64,000 nt of DNA, taken from contig NZ_CP152375.1 in assembly GCF_051132615.1 (NCBI RefSeq), positions 2,852,001-2,916,000 on the forward strand. The letters are read 5' to 3'. Each line of letters starts with the position of its first letter. Positions within the stretch are counted from its first letter, which is position 1. The notes under the pieces are model-generated. The model saw only the letters and a program-made list of their open reading frames with translations, had not been told where the DNA came from and did not search any database. Made by a program: the position numbers and the translations under genes. Source of the DNA: G051132615 sp051132615. Its GTDB lineage: Bacteria; Pseudomonadota; Gammaproteobacteria; Burkholderiales; Neisseriaceae. This document shows positions 12,101-20,095 of this stretch, piece by piece.

Positions 12101-13782
12101 ATCAAAACGGTGTTTTAAACTTATCTTTATCAACTAATGGAGCCTTAACCAATAGCAACCTTTCTGGAACAGGGCAAGTTAATAAATTTAATACAGGAAC
12201 ACTTAACTTTAATTTAGCTCAGGCCAAAGACTTTCAAGGTGTTTTTAATATAGAAAGTGGTGCCATAAAATTTAATGGTGATAATAATTTAAGCAGTGAT
12301 CATTATTTGGCTTCACAAATTAATATTGCCAAAGGTGCCGCTTTAATCGGTCTGGATCATGCTGGTTTTGCCGGCAACATTGTCAATTCAGGTGTGTTTT
12401 ATGTTGGTAATGAGCCTAATGTTGCTCCTTCTGGAAGCAATTATAAAACAGTGACTGTAGGTAATTATGAAGGTAGATCTGGAACTTTGGTTTTTAATGG
12501 CATATTGACTGGTGATGATTCGCCTATTAATAAATTAATAGTTCAAGGCGATGCATCAGGGCACAGCTTTGTTAAAGTCAATAATATGGGCGGACTTGGT
12601 GCTCAAACAGAAAAAGGCATTTTGCTGGTTCAAATAGAAGGCGAAAATAATGCTGGTTTTGAAAAAACAGGACGAATTATTGCAGGTGCTTATGATTATG
12701 CTGTGATGACTGGCGCGCAAATTGATAATGAAATCGCCACAAAAACAGGCAGTAATGCAACCAGCTCTAATGAACAATATCGTAAAAACAGCATTTATTT
12801 ATGGAGTAATGAAACATTTAGACCAGAAGTGGGGGGATATATTACCAACTTGGTTGCCGCCAATAATTTGTTTGATTTACGTTTACATGATCGTTTAGGT
12901 GAAACGCAATATACCGATTTATTTACGGGTGAAAAAAGAACGTCAAGTGTGTGGATGAGGCATCAATATAATTATGGCAAACTACGGGCGGGTGAAAATT
13001 CGTTGTCTATGAAAAACCGTATGAATGTGACCCAAATTGGTGGGGATATTGCTCAATGGTCTTCTGGTGACAGTAACCGTTTCCATTTAGGTGTGATGGC
13101 TGGTTATGGCGACAGTAAAAATAAGTCTTCGTCTACCATTAATGGGCGTACAGCAGATAGTAAGGTTGATGGGTACAGTTACGGAATATACGGTACTTGG
13201 TACCATAATAATGAGGACAAAACAGGTCTTTATGTAGACAGTTGGGCTTTATGGAATGACCTTAATGCAAAAGTTGAAGGCAAAGAATTTTCTGAAGAGT
13301 ATAAGCTAAGTGGCTTAACTGCTTCTATTGAGTCAGGCTATACATTCGGGCTTGGTAAATGGGGTAATTCGGATATTTTTATTCAACCAAAAGCACAGTT
13401 GCGTTGGGGAGGGGTTAAGGCAAAGGATCATACCGAAAACAACGGTACGCAAGTAGTCAGTGATCATGGGAACCTTCAAACCCGTTTGGGGGTGAGGGCA
13501 TCCTTATTGAAATACCCCATTATGGCCAACAGCACGGCAAATGAGTCTAACTTACAAGTATTTGCCGAAGCTAACTGGCTTCATAACAGCAAACTTCACC
13601 AAGTTTCATTTGATGATATAGGTGTGAAGCAAGATGGTGCTCAATCTATAGGGGAATTGAAGCTAGGCTTGGAAGGTAATATTCATAAAAACACCAATCT
13701 TTGGTTGAATATTGCTGCTCAAAAGGGGAGCCAGCATTATAGTAATCTCTCTGCAACCATGGGGGTGAAGTATAGTTTTTAA
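6139..13782 (+). CDS. Giant autotransporter adhesin with extended signal peptide (2547 aa)
   Basis: Complete type V secretion protein. Residues 1-50 match the extended signal peptide region (ESPR) style: MNKVYKLVRSRTTGHTVV, a charged stretch, then a hydrophobic core with cleavage near NALA-DQ. ESPRs are typical of very large autotransporters and slow inner-membrane export. The passenger (~50-2200) consists of many beta-helix repeats (patterns like INNSGT, GGQVTLNG). Two predicted helical, Ala/Gln/Glu-rich stretches interrupt its N-terminal part, about residues 110-155 and 335-420. A junction segment near 2130-2190 (GDASGHSF, GRIIAGAYDYAV) resembles that of the 926- and 876-aa autotransporters. 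The last ~280 residues are the beta-barrel, ending KYSF. It is expected to be a long surface adhesin; the receptor is unknown. A terminator follows 24 bases after the stop. Confidence 0.93.
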   Translation: MNKVYKLVRSRTTGHTVVTSELAKGAKKGRLQKMVLGALFGFIASNALADQINSGYNPTDNDNKIGQINVSGTTTIDLSNGALGSAQKGSEADKNNISVSVDFGSLFQANANKEAAQKNYDAIYTKHQNGEVTDLELSQAQAALNSANAAIANYTNNGYQLITTGSLDPNGDHSEYLTISDTKSGYTDPVSGKWVSLDVKGDLSMTTINGVLSDINHNFEYYLPIGEDSEYRDMSMVNIAADADVTIKNGSNAADPNASIDTDNEVLNAISKNASGVISIKDGANLTYDANTNYYTGGGKSEAKEFNNNLTVNNTTTLYEVKWVGKVNPFTGEVINSVEKFNEYNNQLIEFIKKDLQTQLDYSTKDEMQAYYNSMISGFYTLTQKGQISAQREFTEDELEALDSNFANRIKPGDSDISVALTKDNYFIGVEGSGSTVTINGSITNSVADADGKNVSSGTVIKGDFTASSNNVFNINGKIDANGGDAIIANESIVNVAQNLGGNEGTINGNVTLKGGVDNTSNTVNNQGKITGVVSIVNGTVNNKNNNIGGNIAEIGSITGGNNVVVNNDGIVRGSVNLGANSQINNHNGSTILGNAVVSGSTSTIDNQENSTIGGIAIVQDGASFINNGTAGGAHAINGGQSINNSIIIGANVGKVTNNSQYTNSDTGSIYIGYTKNAPGKPAVGSGGMLSNIEYVSPGIDVNGNGGQAILNNEGDIYFAGNLKASTAIRLVNGGQYKDTSDATVTLNANNSDVSNHISDYLDSSYEALRGNDNRAFWVGAGGQATVNGTVELNDTGSTAFYIQNGGQVTLNGQLNLNSQNIKNSADPLLETSLRNFGAWVEGEDSQFTMNGTASIAMNADRAVGVHIRDGAKAQINDQAGIVFGANNSDQIGFLISAITGSGSLVYNSSQNISLEPSGKNTVLFRIERGSVFSSDTIESTNNALSHLDSNGAENSTLMVITNGLSAGSKIVATQADLSGFTLSVNGKDAKGVRVEGGAQATITDRTNISLNGSGATLAKIDGWFYDLDGNRDTRQESTSYVSTLNSSAKLIDTTINGTPPNVTVTDGIGYHVTHGGKLIHGVTNADGTIDAGTINFTNGYSNIGIKIENGGELINLKGANITVNGTAIDISGSGSKARVENVLPTDPLKPVVSVLDGTAAYRVYDGAALELTGSGTTQARGSAHGVFVDGFYENDDINNPYHPAASIVLNGAVLDLNGKASNDVGNGIENKAGISNIQLINNAQIDVNNGIGIHSGVGMQGANNKGTINVYGSGTGIKFEGIDKQTGVVTGSTENAIQNTGYQNVVINVFGADGTGIYVDSLQDVVTSASVNIFDEQGKAALQIKGETQNASQSGFLHSNSLASTIVDLNNGYIKSFSNSGDILFGSFNGTDFTRDSNDDSKNKYAITLGETSNGISFKNTSTGKINGVVQLLGYDQTTNKGNTVELATNSQGNVFITGKGDDEFTVNTVVGNDSTAPASQFSHIDGGEGYDKLTFGSGSNYQISDENTIKNVDYVSLQGNSYLTLNSVLLNGTDTYQIDLNSVLKYNDHTQMAFDKELLGQGLFVVNLTNRENEFSFTQSAINQPFKGTVELTNSTYQLLDNTTKNNTEMLAEATLKVSENSLVNVGENTQNIGGLTVNSGTLNFGDIDLKDGDALADHNINVDNTLTLTSKNNGGGGTIMVDLKDYHVDIPSGKTLLEQDDSETHITLVTAQNVNGAGYVTHLNLVDANGQAIDPDARVDLYQQNEAVARASYGVRLYTSEDGINNDGLYAGYGLTKVELKAQNNQAGEGNALVLDASNSSSASGSDFSALITNYDNEDGTFTYGDLQIRGNKTVSLSSANDYKGATYVKDTSTLLSRSDDALGTTRLLHLASNTKFDLNGYKQLVGSLMTNNESVVDFNNGKLVISGLDGTTGNQQLQSIISAETLYGNGQFVIGANSTRALSTHSPTVTILGDNTNLFADTTIYQGATVNLNAYAGLGHGTIDQNGVLNLSLSTNGALTNSNLSGTGQVNKFNTGTLNFNLAQAKDFQGVFNIESGAIKFNGDNNLSSDHYLASQINIAKGAALIGLDHAGFAGNIVNSGVFYVGNEPNVAPSGSNYKTVTVGNYEGRSGTLVFNGILTGDDSPINKLIVQGDASGHSFVKVNNMGGLGAQTEKGILLVQIEGENNAGFEKTGRIIAGAYDYAVMTGAQIDNEIATKTGSNATSSNEQYRKNSIYLWSNETFRPEVGGYITNLVAANNLFDLRLHDRLGETQYTDLFTGEKRTSSVWMRHQYNYGKLRAGENSLSMKNRMNVTQIGGDIAQWSSGDSNRFHLGVMAGYGDSKNKSSSTINGRTADSKVDGYSYGIYGTWYHNNEDKTGLYVDSWALWNDLNAKVEGKEFSEEYKLSGLTASIESGYTFGLGKWGNSDIFIQPKAQLRWGGVKAKDHTENNGTQVVSDHGNLQTRLGVRASLLKYPIMANSTANESNLQVFAEANWLHNSKLHQVSFDDIGVKQDGAQSIGELKLGLEGNIHKNTNLWLNIAAQKGSQHYSNLSATMGVKYSF

Positions 13783-13805
13783 CCCCTTTTTTGCCGTTAG
13801 CTTAA

Positions 13806-13846
13806 CAAAAGAGCAAGTATGCACTATAGTGGCTTGCTCTTTTTTA
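13806..13846 (+). terminator. Rho-independent terminator after giant autotransporter
   Basis: Arms AAAAGAGCAAG and CTTGCTCTTTT pair across a 15-base loop and run directly into a T tract, 24 bases after the stop codon. Confidence 0.85.
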
Positions 13847-13964
13847 TTTCATTTAACTCAATAATAAAGATAAAATGTTTTTTTATAACACAATAATATT
13901 GTATATTAATAATACCATTTTAATGTCATATTTATTATTTTAATCAACAAAAGGATTCTTTATT

Positions 13965-14405
13965 ATGGATCATCATAACCCTTACCTTAAACCTGAGGCT
14001 AATTTAAGGAAACCCCACCATCTGCATGACCAAAATGATGTAGCACTTTGGAATCCGAATGCAGCATGTAACTGGTGCCTTCTTTTTTCTCCTATTTTTG
14101 GTGCATACTTACATATGTTAAATTGGCGTGCCTTGGGGATGCCCGAAAAAGAAAAAGAGAGCTTAATTTGGTTTTGGGTAAGTATCGTTTCGGCAGTCGT
14201 TGCCATTTTTACGCCAATAAATACTGCTTTTATTGTTTTAATTGTTTGGTATTTTGCCTCAGCACGATCTCAAGTAAAATATGTTCGTGAGCATTGTGGG
14301 GATTCTTATGAACGAAAACCTTGGGGCGTTCCACTTTTGTGTGCTACAGGTGTTTTTGTGGCTGTCGTGATATTGTGTGTGTTTTTAGAGCTGGTTTTAA
14401 ATTAA
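13965..14405 (+). CDS. Small multi-pass inner-membrane protein, function unknown
   Basis: 146 residues, good Shine-Dalgarno (AAAGGA) before ATG 13965. Residues 1-35 are hydrophilic and His/Asn-rich (MDHHNPYLKPEA). Hydrophobic segments follow at about 36-55 (NWCLLFSPIFGAYLH), 67-98 and 117-143, giving three to four membrane spans. It resembles small uncharacterised membrane proteins with a WNPxAAxxWS-like entry motif, but I cannot assign a function. It stands alone between two terminators and converges with the MFS exporter downstream. Confidence 0.7.
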   Translation: MDHHNPYLKPEANLRKPHHLHDQNDVALWNPNAACNWCLLFSPIFGAYLHMLNWRALGMPEKEKESLIWFWVSIVSAVVAIFTPINTAFIVLIVWYFASARSQVKYVREHCGDSYERKPWGVPLLCATGVFVAVVILCVFLELVLN

Positions 14406-14423
14406 TTTAATTTCATGAGTGTT

Positions 14424-14463
14424 CATTTTGCTACTTAAATCAGGGCAGATAAGTAGCAAAATG
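14424..14463. terminator. Bidirectional hairpin between convergent genes
   Basis: The arms CATTTTGCTACTTA (14424-14437) and TAAGTAGCAAAATG (14450-14463) are perfect complements with a 12-base loop. They lie between the stop codons of the plus-strand membrane protein and the minus-strand MFS gene, so the hairpin probably serves both. Confidence 0.65.
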
Positions 14464-14489
14464 TGTTTGTTTGTATGGCAAAAAAGTGC

Positions 14490-15623
14490 TTAAGCAGTTA
14501 ATTTAATCTTTTTTAAGTAGATTTGTGCCAATAATAATGCCATACAACTTAAGCTAATCTGAACCAGCCCTAAGTTTTGTAACCAACCAGAAATACCTAG
14601 CCCTATCGCAATCAACAGATAGTAAGCTAATCCTAAAACAGCGCCCGCCGTACCTCTACAATCTTGATAATGATTGAGTACAACCCCTAAAATAATCGGA
14701 ATCGCCATGGCGTAACTCATCATAATAAACATCATGGGTACCACAAACCATAAAGAGTCGCTAAGCAGGTATACTGTGACAGAACTAATTAATAATAAAA
14801 TAAGGGCACATAAAAATAGTATTTGATTACTGATTCCTCGAGATAAGGCAATCTTATTTGTTTGAGAACCACAAATTGACCCAAAAGCCATCATCATTCC
14901 TGTATAGCCAAATAGAGTGCCTGATGCATCTAAGCGTTCAAAAATAAAAGGGGCAACTGTGTAGTAACTAAAAGCACTTATATTGAATATGGCAATGAGT
15001 CCAGTTGCTAGCCAAAGTTGCCTGTCCTTCAACATTCTTGCTGTGGTTGTGATAAAAGACGCCGTTTGTATCTTTATTGGTTTTGTTTCCTCAATGTTTT
15101 TTGCACTGAAGATAAATAACGTGATAGCGAAGAGAAACAGAGCAATAAAAACGCCTTGGTACCCCCAGTGTTGATTGAGTAACCCACCACTTAACATGCC
15201 AATGGCGGGACTTATTGCCAGTACAACACCAATTAAAGAGAATACCTTGATCAATTCATCACCCTGATACTTGTCTCGTAAAATAGTCTGGACAACAACA
15301 CTACCTACCGCAGCACCAAAAGCAGATATGATTCGAGCAATCAATAAAACAGTAAAATCATGGGTCACTAAAGCAATGAATGAGGCTAGCGCATAGCAAA
15401 GTAGGCCGCCCAGTAATGATGGGCGTCGCCCGTAGAGATCAGCAGCTCTTCCCCAAAAAAAGACACCAACTGCAAAAGCCACAAAATAAACCGATAAGGT
15501 TTGAGCGGCAACTTGTGCTGGTACCTCAAATGCAAGAGCAATAGTTGATAATGCAGGACTGTACATGGTTTCAACAATTTGTGGAAACATCACCAAAACA
15601 GTTAATAAATAAAATTTTTTCAC
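14490..15623 (-). CDS. MFS drug exporter, Bcr/CflA-type (DHA1)
   Basis: About 377 residues with 12 hydrophobic spans. The cytoplasmic loop 2-3 carries the MFS signature (GRAADLYGRRPSLLGG), and the span 5 antiporter motif region reads SPAIGMLSGGLL. These place it in the 12-TMS drug:H+ antiporter family related to Bcr/CflA. The frame opens with TTG at 15626 followed by GTG at 15623. The AGGAT Shine-Dalgarno sits better for GTG, so I place the start there. It is divergent from an AraC-family regulator with about 100 bases between them, a common arrangement in which the regulator controls the exporter. The substrate is unknown. Confidence 0.85.
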   Translation of the reverse strand: MKKFYLLTVLVMFPQIVETMYSPALSTIALAFEVPAQVAAQTLSVYFVAFAVGVFFWGRAADLYGRRPSLLGGLLCYALASFIALVTHDFTVLLIARIISAFGAAVGSVVVQTILRDKYQGDELIKVFSLIGVVLAISPAIGMLSGGLLNQHWGYQGVFIALFLFAITLFIFSAKNIEETKPIKIQTASFITTTARMLKDRQLWLATGLIAIFNISAFSYYTVAPFIFERLDASGTLFGYTGMMMAFGSICGSQTNKIALSRGISNQILFLCALILLLISSVTVYLLSDSLWFVVPMMFIMMSYAMAIPIILGVVLNHYQDCRGTAGAVLGLAYYLLIAIGLGISGWLQNLGLVQISLSCMALLLAQIYLKKIKLTA

Positions 15624-15721
15624 CAAGCATCCTATCCAGTTATGAATAGGGCACAGTGTAAAGTTTATTGTATAATTGAAGTTACAAACAAAAAGACTAA
15701 AAGTATCAAAAATCAGACATT

Positions 15722-16486
15722 ATGGCTTGGTTACCTTATGAAACACATTTGCGTTTAGATGACTTGATTGCCCCAGTGATTGGGGTTGCTTCCGATTTTG
15801 GTAAGCATGATTCCCAGTTACATCAACATCAGCATAGTCAATTATTGTTTGCCAAGCACGGCGCAATTCATATTATGACAGGTCAGATACTCAGCATTTT
15901 ATCACCTAACCGTGTTGCTTATATTCCGCCTAATACCATGCATCGAGTTGTGATGTACAATAGCGTGGATTATCGTTCTATTTATATTGATGCTCAAGTG
16001 TATCAAGGTATGCCAACAGAGGTAGCAATCTATGATACTTCTGCTTTAATAAAAGAAGTATTAGAGCAAATTGCGTTTATGCCATTTAAAACAAATTGGG
16101 AAAAAGGCGATCCATATCATCTGCTTTCGCTTTGTTTCAGTTGGCTTAATGGACCGTCATTACAGCAAATGTCATTACCTTTGCCTCAAGATAAACGGTT
16201 ACAGCCCTTGGTTGAGTCGTTGGCGTTGCTGCCACCAACATTAACCAAACTCACAACTTATGTGGGCGCGTCAGAAAAAACAATTGGACGTATTTTTAAT
16301 AGAGAAGTCGGAATGAGTTACCAACAGTGGCGCCAACGTTGGCGCTTTATTAAAGCGGTTGAACTATTGGCTACAGGAAAAAACAATACCGATATTGCAC
16401 AATTATTAGATTTTTCTAGCGATAGTGCTTTTACCACATTTTTTAAACAATGGTCTGGCTGTACACCCAAACAATTTAAAAAATAA
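15722..16486 (+). CDS. AraC-family transcriptional regulator
   Basis: 254 residues. The N-terminal ~110 residues form a cupin-type sensing domain with a His-rich strand (LHQHQHSQLLFAKHG) and IPPNTMHRV. The C-terminal ~95 residues carry two helix-turn-helix units of the AraC/XylS family: helix 1 around SEKTIGRIFNREVGMSYQQW and the family signature around ATGKNNTDIAQLLDFSSDSA. It diverges from the MFS exporter at 14490-15623 and most likely regulates it in response to an exported compound; this is inferred from arrangement only. No strong Shine-Dalgarno precedes ATG 15722. Confidence 0.88.
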   Translation: MAWLPYETHLRLDDLIAPVIGVASDFGKHDSQLHQHQHSQLLFAKHGAIHIMTGQILSILSPNRVAYIPPNTMHRVVMYNSVDYRSIYIDAQVYQGMPTEVAIYDTSALIKEVLEQIAFMPFKTNWEKGDPYHLLSLCFSWLNGPSLQQMSLPLPQDKRLQPLVESLALLPPTLTKLTTYVGASEKTIGRIFNREVGMSYQQWRQRWRFIKAVELLATGKNNTDIAQLLDFSSDSAFTTFFKQWSGCTPKQFKK

Positions 16487-16521
16487 AAGTACAGAAAATT
16501 AAAAGAGAGTGGTGATGTTTG

Positions 16522-16863
16522 ATGAAAATAAAGTTAAGTATATTATTATTTATAATCGTTTTTTTAGTTATTCTGATGTGCAGTTATTTTTTTGGTAATG
16601 TCATTAGCCTTATTGCCGCAAGGGGGTATTATATTCCTGAGCAGTCTTCAGTTTTTACTTTTAGAGTAACCGTTGATAATGAAGGTTCAGGTGAGTACTA
16701 GCTTTATGGGGAAGATAATACTCACTTTTATGAGGCAATGTCAGGACAAAAATTGGTTTTTCCGAAAAATAAGGTTAAAGAGTGCATCGGTTTTAATCCC
16801 TTTGATTATCAAACATGGTGCGTTGATTACTTGATAGGAAACCCTATTCAAAATAGCAAATGA
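16522..16863 (+). pseudogene. Small membrane-anchored protein gene split by an in-frame amber codon
   Basis: An ATG at 16522, preceded by a GAGAGTGG ribosome site, opens a frame encoding a membrane anchor (KLSILLFIIVFLVILMCSYF) and an extracytoplasmic segment, stopping at TAG 16699-16701. Reading through the amber in the same frame gives 53 more codons of normal-looking protein (LYGEDNTHFYEAM..., CIGFNPFDYQTWCVDY) to TGA at 16861. The whole would be a 113-residue protein with two cysteines that could form a disulfide. No family was recognised. It is either a recent nonsense mutation, an amber readthrough or a sequencing error. It lies 35 bases after the AraC gene. Confidence 0.6.
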
Positions 16864-17155
16864 GCGAAAAATACAACAATAGCTTATTAGGAATGGCTGT
16901 ATTCTTTGAAAAAACAATCATGTTGAAAATATAAACTTGAGTTTTTATTAAATATATGGTATTAATACTAAAGGCCTAAGCCAAAGATGTATTGATCTAA
17001 ATTTTTCACTAAGTAGTTCGAATCAAAATTTTATCTTCTAGAAGTATTCTTTTTAGTTGGATTTCTTTTGTTAGCTTTAGTAAATAGTCAAGCCAATCAT
17101 TATTGATGTTCTTTGTTCTTAGGTTATCTATAAAAAATATAATAAGGATAATATT

Positions 17156-17380
17156 ATGAATTTTAAAAATAAAATTGGACTTTTAAAATGGTTTAATCGC
17201 GATCAAGGTTTAGCTTTGATCATCCCTTCTGATGGATCAAAAGAAGTGGTTTGGGATATTGTGCTTTTAGATAAAGCGCAAACAAAACAATATAAAAAGT
17301 TAGAAGATGGACAAAAAGTTGCTTTTAAAGTTGAACGTGGTCATAAAGTAATGAGTGCTTTTGATGTCGTATTGATGTAA
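17156..17380 (+). CDS. Divergent cold-shock-domain protein
   Basis: 74 residues with the cold-shock-domain plan: IGLLKWFNRDQGLALIIPSD corresponds to the KGxVKWFNxxKGFGFIxPxDG strand pair of CspA, and LEDGQKVAFKVERGHK to its DEGQKVSFxIExG strand. The second RNA-binding motif (VFVHFSAI in CspA) is replaced by VVWDIVLLDKAQ, so one of the two nucleic-acid-binding aromatic clusters is lost and binding may be altered. There is a good ribosome site (AAGGAT), and the gene stands alone with ~275-290 bases of gene-free sequence on each side. Probably an RNA chaperone-like protein; activity uncertain. Confidence 0.7.
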   Translation: MNFKNKIGLLKWFNRDQGLALIIPSDGSKEVVWDIVLLDKAQTKQYKKLEDGQKVAFKVERGHKVMSAFDVVLM

Positions 17381-17656
17381 GCGTTTTAACGATATTTGTT
17401 TGAGTGATATTAACTTAGGTAACGTTTTGTTGCTTGAGTTAATATTTAAAGTAAATTGATTGACTGTGTTATTTATTTAAGCTATTTCTTGTGTTCCATC
17501 TTTGAGAGTTTTTTCTTTTCTGTTTAATGAATTACTCTTTGAATAAAATTTAAGAAATTTATTAATAAAGTAAGCATCTTCTTTTAGATAGAAAGAAAAA
17601 ACGATTGCCTATTTATACTAATTTAAGCGGCCAAATATTGGGTTAAAGGTACAGTC

Positions 17657-18526
17657 ATGAAAATTGCTCTGTTTGTCCTTTACCTGCTTCATTTCTTACC
17701 CATTACCATGCTTCACCTGATTGCCCGTTGTGTTGGCTGGAGTGCATTTTATCTTTTTCGTTCTCGGCGTAGGGTGGGAGAGATTAATCTTAAACTTTGT
17801 TTTCCTCAATGGTCAGACAATAAAAGAAAAAAAATCTTACAAGCTAATTTTTACCATATGGCGGCTTTGTATATTGAGTACAGTATTTGTTGGTATGGAA
17901 GCGCCAAGCGGATTTCTAATTTAGTTTCTTATGAAAATAAGCATTATTTAGATGAAATGCTCGCTGAGAAAAAAAATATTATTTTATTGTATCCTCATTT
18001 TACCGCTTTTGAGGTGTGTGGCAATAAAATGAATCAGGATGTTCCTTTTGTCAGTATGTATTCACATCAAAAAAATCAAGTAATCGATCAAGCCATTTAT
18101 AAATATCGTCATCGATATAACAGTGTATATCTTGTTTCTCGCCAAGAAGGTTTTAGAAATTTGATTAAAGTGATGAAAAATCACCCAGAAGCGCCTCTGA
18201 TGTATCTGCCTGATCAGGATTTTGGTGAAAAAGATTCCATTTTTGTACAATTTTTTGGTGTCACAACAGCAACAACACCTGGTTTAAACAAATTAGCCAG
18301 ATTAACCAATGCCACAATTATTCCACTGATCGCAACACGACAAAAGAATAAATTTGTTTTAACTTTTCATCCTCCGTGGCAAAATTTTCCTACAAATGAT
18401 GAATATCAAGACACACAAAGAATGAATGATTTTATTGAAAGTCAGGTTTTGCAACAACCAGAGCAGTATTTTTGGTTGCATAAGCGCTTTAAAACAAGGC
18501 CAAAAGGGGAAGAAAAAATATATTAA
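17657..18526 (+). CDS. LpxL/LpxM-family lipid A acyltransferase
   Basis: 289 residues, one N-terminal membrane anchor (residues 1-22) and the LPLAT catalytic motif HFTAFE (His-x4-Glu) at about residue 114. Further blocks such as YLPDQDFGEKDSIFVQFFG and TTPGLNKLARLTNA are typical of lauroyl/myristoyl-ACP-dependent late acyltransferases. The enzyme transfers an acyl chain from ACP to lipid A, or a related lipid, at the cytoplasmic face of the inner membrane. Length fits the family (about 300). It stands alone, and which late acyltransferase it is cannot be decided. Confidence 0.86.
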   Translation: MKIALFVLYLLHFLPITMLHLIARCVGWSAFYLFRSRRRVGEINLKLCFPQWSDNKRKKILQANFYHMAALYIEYSICWYGSAKRISNLVSYENKHYLDEMLAEKKNIILLYPHFTAFEVCGNKMNQDVPFVSMYSHQKNQVIDQAIYKYRHRYNSVYLVSRQEGFRNLIKVMKNHPEAPLMYLPDQDFGEKDSIFVQFFGVTTATTPGLNKLARLTNATIIPLIATRQKNKFVLTFHPPWQNFPTNDEYQDTQRMNDFIESQVLQQPEQYFWLHKRFKTRPKGEEKIY

Positions 18527-18973
18527 ATAAACAAATGATTAAATAGAAGGTTAATGAATAAAATACCTGTATGAATATGCAAGATTTTTATGATCATTTG
18601 TCTTTTTAATTTGTTGATTTTAAAAAAAATGGAAAATAATTGTTTGGTTGAAAGTATCTTAAGTTATATTGATCTAATAGGATGAAAAACCTGAACGAAG
18701 ATTGAGTTTAATTGAGTACGATCCATTTGGTATATTCTATTTAAGTTTGACAAACTTAGGTAAAATTATGCATAATAGAAAAGTAATTTCGTAATTATTT
18801 TGTTTGTATTACAATCTGTTGAGTTGTTTTATCTTTAGAAAAATCTTAAAAAAGATTTGCATGTTTCATTAAAGCACACGTAAATATCAATTAACACTTT
18901 AATAATCATTTTTATTGATTAATCGTTATTCTTGCTTCGTCGCTAGGCGTTTTAAACCAAAAGGAGTTTGCCA
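18527..18973. other. Intergenic region upstream of the quaternary-amine transporter operon
   Basis: 447 bases without a gene. It holds a sigma70-like promoter (18747-18776), which leaves an untranslated leader of roughly 190 bases before the transporter operon. I see no clear riboswitch or ORF in it. Confidence 0.5.
18747..18776 (+). promoter_or_regulatory. Putative sigma70 promoter of transporter operon
   Basis: A perfect TTGACA -35 box (18747-18752) and CATAAT -10 box (18771-18776) are separated by 18 bases. It is the best promoter-like match upstream of the ABC transporter genes. Confidence 0.45.
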
Positions 18974-20095
18974 TTGATTCGTTTTGAACATGTAAATAAG
19001 ACATATGGAAGCAAAACGATTTTCAACGACTTCAACGTTGAATTACCTAAGGGAAAATTCATTGTATTGATCGGCCCAAGTGGATGTGGGAAGACAACAA
19101 TGCTCAAGATGATCAATCGACTAATTGAACCTGATAATGGTGCGGTTTATGTTGATGGAAAAGATATCTCCAAAGTTGATAGTATTCAGCTACGTCGTTC
19201 AATAGGTTATGTGATCCAACATATTGGCCTGTTTCCAAATATGACTATTGCGCAAAATATTAGCGTTGTCCCAAAACTACTGAAATTTGATAAATCTCGT
19301 TGTGAGCAAATTGTGCATGAATTACTTGAGCTGGTTGATATGCCCTATAGTGAGTTTGCACATAAATACCCAACACAACTGTCTGGTGGTCAACAACAGC
19401 GAATTGGTGTTTTGCGGGCATTAGCAGCTTCTCCTCCCATAGTGTTAATGGACGAACCCTTTGGTGCTTTGGATCCGATGACTCGGATGACACTTCAAGA
19501 CGAAGTAAAAAGCTTACAAGAACGGCTGCAAAAAACAATCGTATTTGTGACCCATGATATGGATGAAGCTTTGGCATTGGGCGATATTATTGTCTTTATG
19601 GACTCGGGTAAAATAGTGCAAATGGCATCGCCAGAAGAGATGCTGAGAAATCCAGCCAATTCTATGATTCGTGAATTTATGGGCAAACGTTCCGATGATA
19701 ACGAATCTGCCCCGCAATCAGCATCAGATGTGATGCAACGTAATGTGATTAAAGTATTTAGAAACTGTGGTTTGAGCGAAGCGGTTAATAAAATGAAACA
19801 TTATAATATCGACACTTTAATTGTCGTTAATAATGATATGACTTATGCTGGTACTGTATCGATCAAAAGCATCATGCACGCGAAGCAAACGCGTGGAATT
19901 GAATCACTTATTTATAATGAGCATCAGGTTGTGTATGTGGATGAGGACGCACAATCATGTTTTGATGCTTTATTGTCTTCAAGCGAGAGTTATCTGGTTG
20001 TGCTCAATCGCAATAATAATGTAGCGGGTATTCTCACAAGGACAAGTGTTGCAAAAGCTTTGGCACAGATCGTTTGGAGGGATGATAATGGATAA
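18974..20095 (+). CDS. Quaternary-amine ABC transporter ATP-binding subunit with CBS domains (OpuCA/ProV-like)
   Basis: About 373 residues. The ABC core has Walker A GPSGCGKTT, signature LSGGQQQR, Walker B IVLMDEP and the switch His in VFVTHDMDEA. The C-terminal ~130 residues (from about SDVMQRNVIKVF) are a tandem CBS pair, which in OpuC/OpuA transporters senses ionic strength or nucleotides. It energises uptake of choline, carnitine, betaine or similar compounds at the inner membrane. Start: two in-frame TTG codons exist (18968 and 18974); the AAGGAG at 18961-18966 leaves 7 bases to the second, so I chose 18974. It is first in an operon with two permeases, a binding lipoprotein and an acyltransferase, and overlaps the next gene by 8 bases. 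Confidence 0.93.
   Translation: MIRFEHVNKTYGSKTIFNDFNVELPKGKFIVLIGPSGCGKTTMLKMINRLIEPDNGAVYVDGKDISKVDSIQLRRSIGYVIQHIGLFPNMTIAQNISVVPKLLKFDKSRCEQIVHELLELVDMPYSEFAHKYPTQLSGGQQQRIGVLRALAASPPIVLMDEPFGALDPMTRMTLQDEVKSLQERLQKTIVFVTHDMDEALALGDIIVFMDSGKIVQMASPEEMLRNPANSMIREFMGKRSDDNESAPQSASDVMQRNVIKVFRNCGLSEAVNKMKHYNIDTLIVVNNDMTYAGTVSIKSIMHAKQTRGIESLIYNEHQVVYVDEDAQSCFDALLSSSESYLVVLNRNNNVAGILTRTSVAKALAQIVWRDDNG

Noticed and set aside
19260..19577. 105-codon minus-strand ORF within the ABC ATPase gene
   Set aside because: Lies entirely within a conserved ABC coding sequence and has no family features.
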